Source: Stichopus chloronotus | Lineage: Eukaryota > Echinodermata > Holothuroidea > Aspidochirotida > Stichopodidae | Length of the DNA: 64,000 nucleotides | Assembly: GCA_021234535.1 (NCBI GenBank) | Contig: CM037836.1 | Coordinates: 30,444,769 to 30,508,768, forward strand | Direction of reading: 5' to 3' | In this document: in pieces, positions 61,301 to 64,000 of the stretch | How positions within the stretch are numbered: position 1 is the stretch's first letter | Layout of the letters: each line of letters begins with the position of its first letter | The notes under the pieces: generated by a model | Told to the model about the DNA's origin: nothing | Database searches by the model: none | The model's input: the letters and a program-made list of their open reading frames with translations, nothing else | Position numbers and translations under genes: made by a program

Positions 61301-63467
61301 CTTTTTTTATCAGATGTTGAATAGTTAAAATGTTCATGATGACCAACCTCTAGAGCTGATGTTCAAAGAGTAACACCGTGAGGTTATTGCATACTCTGGT
61401 GTAATTCTCTCGTTTCACAGGTAAAGTAGTGGAGTCTTCTAATTCTCTCACCGAGGCCCCAGGAAAACAAATTATAGAGGAAGAAGAAGAAATATTGGCT
61501 GTTGAATTGGAAAAGGTAACATCAGTCATTTTTGTCAAGATGTTGTACCTATTGCCATCTTAAGTATAGAATAATATTAACAACAGTAAGTGGCTTCTTA
61601 GCAGATCATCAATGTTGTAATTGTTGTCTTCACAGTTTGTTTCATGTTGCGGAGTGAAGAGTGACATGTCATATACTATTCACCAATATAAAATTATTAA
61701 CAGTTTTTCTGGTAGTGTTAATTGGCTCATTATGAGAAAAAAAGGTTTTAGGTAATTAGACAAATTGACCCCTAAATGTAATGCAGCTGAGAAGGATGAC
61801 AGTTGCAGGTAGGAGTTACAGGAGGACAGGGCATTGTAAAATGCATCTTACATATTTTCGTGGACTTACTTTCTCCAGGTTGAGCAGAAGCATACCTATT
61901 GAACAGATTTGTGGTAAAAAAATGATCTGTCAATGACAATGACGAATTTTGTAAGCAAGCATCGCAGTAGTGAGAAAAAATGTTAAGTATTTGAATTTTT
62001 CTTATGTTGTGGCCCGCAAGATAATATTCATGAGTATGTCGTTAAATGCCTCCCCCTAGCTTGCACATGAAATCTTGCTTGGTCAAGCGTTATCAATGTG
62101 TACCTGGACTAAGCAGGTAGACATTGATGGCCTTCAAGCAACATCATTCCTGCTGCAAGTTAAGGAGAGGCATTAAACACATACTCTTGAATATTATCTT
62201 GCAGGCCACAACATAAGAGAAATTCAAATATTAATGATTTTTTTCTCTCTACTGTGGTGCTGTCTAACAAAATTTGTCATTGGCAGATCATTTTTTCAAA
62301 CAAATCTGTTAAATAGATATGCTTGCACTCAATTTGAAGAAAGAAAGAGCAAAAAGCTGTGCAAAATGTATTTTACAACTCCCTATCCTCCTCTAAAAGA
62401 ATAGGAACAGAAAAATCCCTTGGCTGAAATGACAATGAAAGCTGAAGAAAGGGAAATATATATTAGGAGAGATGTGAGAAAGAAATGATTGTAAATGAAA
62501 GGTATAATTTTTAAGAAGGTTTGGTGAGGGGGCAGGGGGTAAGGAGTGGACATATTTCCAGGGTAATATTTTGGGGGTTTGTTGATAATTTCCTTACAAA
62601 TATCTCTTAGTTTCAGTATTTCTTACGTTATGAGTACTCCCTCTATCTCTGTAGGGTGACGATTCGTCAGAACCAGACGAAGAAGATGACAAAACTTTGA
62701 CAGAGCAATTAGAGAAATACGAGAGGCAGGTGGATGAAGAAGAGGAGTCTGAGGGTAAAGACCAGGAGGAAAAATACCAGGATGAAGCCATTGCAGAGGC
62801 GATAGCGGAGGAAGAGACTCTTAGTAAGCAAATTGAAGAAGAAGAAAGTAAAATCATCTTGGTAGAGACAGACGAAGGGGAGAGTGATTATGGGGTGAGT
62901 CTCATCTTGGTCCAAAACTGTGGAAGGAAATGTCGTAGTAACACTGCTCTACCTTTCAATGAATTACTTCATTTCTTGCTACAATGAAATGGGGTTGTAA
63001 ATTGCATTTTCCTTCCCCACACTACAGTAATTATCTCATAATTGGTTTCTGTATTTTGCAGCGGTAGTGAAGAACAGTTCAGGAAAAATGTAAAATGCTT
63101 CACAAAAATGATAATGGTTCATCTCCCGTTTTGGAAGTTTGTTTATTTTTAATATACACTTTATGACTTGACTGTAAAGTCTGGAGGGGACTGGGGGGTC
63201 CAACCAATGATGGCCGTGACATGTTTTGTATTTTTTATTGAGAACTTTCTTATCTTCCTTTTCAAATTTTGAATGGTTTCCTCTTCAGAATACTTTAAGT
63301 TCCATGGAATCATCTCAGAGAACATTGGACTGGAGCGACGTCTCGGCAGAGTTTGAGAGATACTCCGTCATGTCGTGGGCAGAACTTGTCGACGATAACA
63401 TCGAATCTAGGGAACCTGGTCATGCACTGCATATGCATGAGAAGCTGTCATCACCCTCACGTAAGAG
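52244..63467 (+). CDS. SCAPER: SCAPER (S-phase cyclin A-associated protein in the ER), N-terminal part; continues past window
   Basis: Vertebrate SCAPER is a perinuclear/ER protein that binds cyclin A and also works with TTC5 and CCR4-NOT in tubulin mRNA autoregulation. Eleven coding exons were placed: 52244-52372, 52957-53086, 54083-54363, 54730-54830, 55937-56038, 58534-58674, 59135-59337, 60757-61035, 61421-61515, 62655-62894 and 63289-63467. All have AG/GT borders and phases 0,1,0,2,2,2,1,1,0,0,2. Together they give 1,880 nt (626 codons plus 2 nt) with no stop. Diagnostic blocks are: V-R-x-I-V-x-E-E-G-R-x-A-R-N-L-I; the SCAPER_N block R-A-R-Y-W-A-F-L-F-D-N-L (about residues 148-159); S-L-A-W-E-V-R-K; S-W-A-D-R-V-K; E-G-W-E-T-V-x-R-G; an acidic helix with A-E-A-I-A-E-E-E; and H-M-H-E-K-L-S-S-P-S-R-K-R at the last exon. 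The coiled-coil, zinc finger and C-terminal half lie beyond the window. The first ATG may not be the true start if an upstream coding exon exists. Confidence 0.95.
52505..52700 (+). repeat. Degenerate minisatellite in SCAPER intron
   Basis: Repeats of 'gtattgt(g/t)tacattcca..gtagt' with roughly 55-65-bp spacing. Low complexity, no coding. Confidence 0.5.
52957..53086 (+). CDS. SCAPER: SCAPER exon, conserved N-terminal block
   Basis: Acceptor CTTCCTCAG; encodes S-Y-Q-R-T-S-S-F-D-N-V-R and then the E-E-G-R-x-A-R-N-L-I block, matching the start of vertebrate SCAPER. Donor CAAG|GTGAAA, phase 1. Confidence 0.93.
54083..54363 (+). CDS. SCAPER: SCAPER exon, basic/serine-rich linker and SCAPER_N start
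   Basis: Acceptor TTGTGCAAG. A K/P/S-rich stretch (about residues 90-135) leads into R-K-V-D-M-R-A-R-Y-W and D-E-I-Y-x-T-C-E. Donor AAG|GTACTC, phase 0. Reading on past the donor gives an intronic artefact. Confidence 0.95.
54730..54830 (+). CDS. SCAPER: SCAPER exon, SCAPER_N continuation
   Basis: Acceptor TCTGTACAG; encodes E-V-I-M-I-L-K and D-F-E-A-L-I, aligned to vertebrate E-V-L-M-M-L and D-F-K-A-L-I. Donor ACAA|GTATGT, phase 2. Confidence 0.94.
55937..56038 (+). CDS. SCAPER: SCAPER exon 5a, first of two W-E-V-R-K exons
   Basis: 102 nt, phase 2 in and out, acceptor CTCCATCACAG, donor AGAAG|GTTTGA. Encodes P-T-S-L-V-W-E-V-R-K-S-L and then a P/S/K-rich tail. It aligns to the same human segment (P-T-S-L-A-W-E-V-K-K) as the exon at 58534. 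Either exon, or both, keeps the frame. Confidence 0.85.
56039..58533 (+). other. 2.5-kb SCAPER intron between the duplicated exons
   Basis: Searched for a third W-E-V-R-K exon and found none. The ORFs here (for example 57812-58018) lack splice-compatible conserved blocks. Confidence 0.6.
58534..58674 (+). CDS. SCAPER: SCAPER exon 5b, second W-E-V-R-K exon
   Basis: 141 nt, phase 2 in and out, acceptor CTTTACACTAG, donor TCAAG|GTATGT. Encodes P-R-S-L-A-W-E-V-R-K-S-S-P and later S-R-S-L-N-F, the latter matching human R-R-S-L-N-F. It is therefore the fuller equivalent of the vertebrate exon; 5a lacks the S-L-N-F part. Confidence 0.9.
59135..59337 (+). CDS. SCAPER: SCAPER exon, S-W-A-D motif
   Basis: Acceptor GCTTCATTTCAG, donor GATG|GTAAGA, phase 2 to 1. 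G-L-V-T-S-E-P-S-W-A-D-R-V-K aligns with vertebrate S-W-A-D-K-V-K. K/E/N-rich C-terminal end. Confidence 0.93.
59516..59550. repeat. (ACAG)n tetranucleotide repeat in SCAPER intron
   Basis: GACAGACAGACAGACAGA-type tract. Confidence 0.9.
59985..60180 (+). repeat. Short tandem repeat with TGACATCATTACTGATG units
   Basis: 'gatgtcactatgat' / 'gacatcattactgatg' and variants recur about every 55-75 bp in the intron before exon 60757. Confidence 0.65.
60757..61035 (+). CDS. SCAPER: SCAPER exon, E-G-W-E-T-V motif
   Basis: Acceptor CATTTAACACAG, donor ATGG|GTAAGG, phase 1 to 1. It begins D-E-E-G-W-E-T-V-H-R-G-K-P-N-R-S-R, nearly as in vertebrates, followed by a charged, poorly conserved stretch. Confidence 0.94.
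61421..61515 (+). CDS. SCAPER: SCAPER exon, acidic
   Basis: Acceptor TCGTTTCACAG, donor AAAAG|GTAACA, phase 1 to 0. About 32 residues with an I-I-E-E-E-E-E-I-L-A run. Confidence 0.85.
61821..62392. repeat. ~570-bp foldback (inverted repeat) in SCAPER intron
   Basis: The arms 61821-62106 and 62114-62392 are imperfect reverse complements around a 7-nt loop 'gactaag'. Examples are 'atcaatgtgtacctg' against 'caggtagacattgat', 'cttatgttgtggcccgcaag' against its inverse at about 62202-62221, and 'aacagatttg' against 'caaatctgtt'. It looks like a foldback MITE. Transcribed as part of SCAPER pre-mRNA it could form long double-stranded RNA. Confidence 0.88.
62655..62894 (+). CDS. SCAPER: SCAPER exon, acidic helix
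   Basis: Acceptor ATCTCTGTAG, donor GGG|GTGAGT, phase 0 to 0, 80 codons. E-A-I-A-E-A-I-A-E-E-E-T-L and E-T-D-E-G-E-S-D-Y align with vertebrate E-A-I-A-S-A-I-A-E-E-E and E-T-D-N-D-S-D-F. Confidence 0.93.
63289..63467 (+). CDS. SCAPER: SCAPER exon, H-M-H-E-K-L-S-S-P-S-R-K-R block
   Basis: Acceptor TCCTCTTCAG, donor AAGAG|GTAAGA, phase 0 to 2. L-D-W-S-D-V and S-W-A-E-L-V precede the very conserved L-H-M-H-E-K-L-S-S-P-S-R-K-R. It is the last exon in the window. Confidence 0.95.
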
Positions 63468-64000
63468 GTAAGAAACTCACAAAAGTCTTGCATTTATTTG
63501 AATTCCACTGAACAGATGTCTCAATTGAGATACATAATTAGTGACCAGGAAAAAAGAGTTGAAAAGATCAAATCTGATGGTTTGCTATGCGAAGCCACCC
63601 AGTATGTTTCAACTGTAGGAACATATTAAAGGTTGTAGTCATAAATACCAAACATTTAACCTCTAAAATCTCACCTTGAATGAGGATTGGTGTTTGTAAG
63701 GAAGACTTTTCATAAATTCAATATGCAGTCTTCCCCAAAGTCAACCAAGAACCTTCCCTAGATGCAGAGACCATGATGTAGAAACTGACTGAATAGCTAA
63801 CTTTCTTGTAAAATGTATGGTTTCACTTAATACAGTGTAAAGGTACGCCTTACTCACGAAAGAAAAGTAAAGTTTTCTGTCAAATGAATGTTTGGTCAAC
63901 ACACAACACCATGGCATAAACTCTTTCTGCTAACGCAAGGAATCGGAAATGTGTTTATTTCTAACTTTTGTCATAAAATGTGCAACTTTTGCATGTGGGA
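63468..64000 (+). other. SCAPER intron, start
   Basis: Follows the donor GTAAGA. No further exon recognised before the window ends. Confidence 0.6.

Overview
This is a repeat-rich stretch of an animal nuclear genome: intron-split genes with GT-AG junctions, low GC, no operons, and many transposable elements. The two recognisable host genes are deuterostome-like, and the element mix (a Polinton with PolB, a CR1/L2-type retrotransposon with an esterase ORF1, tRNA-derived SINE-like repeats) fits a marine invertebrate deuterostome. An echinoderm is my best guess, but the species is not proven by anything here.

Left edge (1-5000): the 5' end of a TM6SF1/TM6SF2-type multipass membrane protein gene on the minus strand. 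Two coding exons are visible (4733-4937 and 4171-4268); the rest should lie in or beyond 1-4170, where I found no further convincing exon.

Middle (about 5-52 kb): about 47 kb in which I recognise no host gene, only mobile and repetitive DNA. The best-defined item is a 6,016-bp Polinton/Maverick at 7196-13211, with 138-bp terminal inverted repeats beginning AG and a 6-bp target duplication ATTGTT on both sides. It keeps a decayed DNA polymerase B on the minus strand and one intact ORF encoding a C2H2 finger plus a duplicated acidic module. At 21.5-27.3 kb a 5'-truncated CR1/L2-type element sits between two nested pairs of direct repeats, next to a perfect 60-bp palindrome. Other contents are two copies of a 1.07-kb repeat (15.6 and 43.7 kb), L1-like reverse transcriptase fragments (18.1 and 36.6 kb), 200-bp MITEs (40.15 and 41.93 kb), tRNA-derived SINE-like repeats (45.1 and 47.8 kb), and several tandem arrays. 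One array carries regularly spaced TGACCT half-sites.

Right end (52.2-63.5 kb, continuing past the window): the N-terminal part of SCAPER on the plus strand. Eleven consecutive coding exons have consistent phases (1,880 coding nt, 626 codons plus 2 nt). Two neighbouring exons, 55937-56038 and 58534-58674, both encode the conserved W-E-V-R-K-S motif and have the same phase, so they look like a tandem exon duplication that could be used alternatively or together. A roughly 570-bp foldback lies in the intron before the acidic coiled-coil exon.

TM6SF1 and SCAPER are, as far as I recall, both on human chromosome arm 15q, so their proximity may reflect an old linkage. All similarity statements rest on reading by eye; no database search was run.
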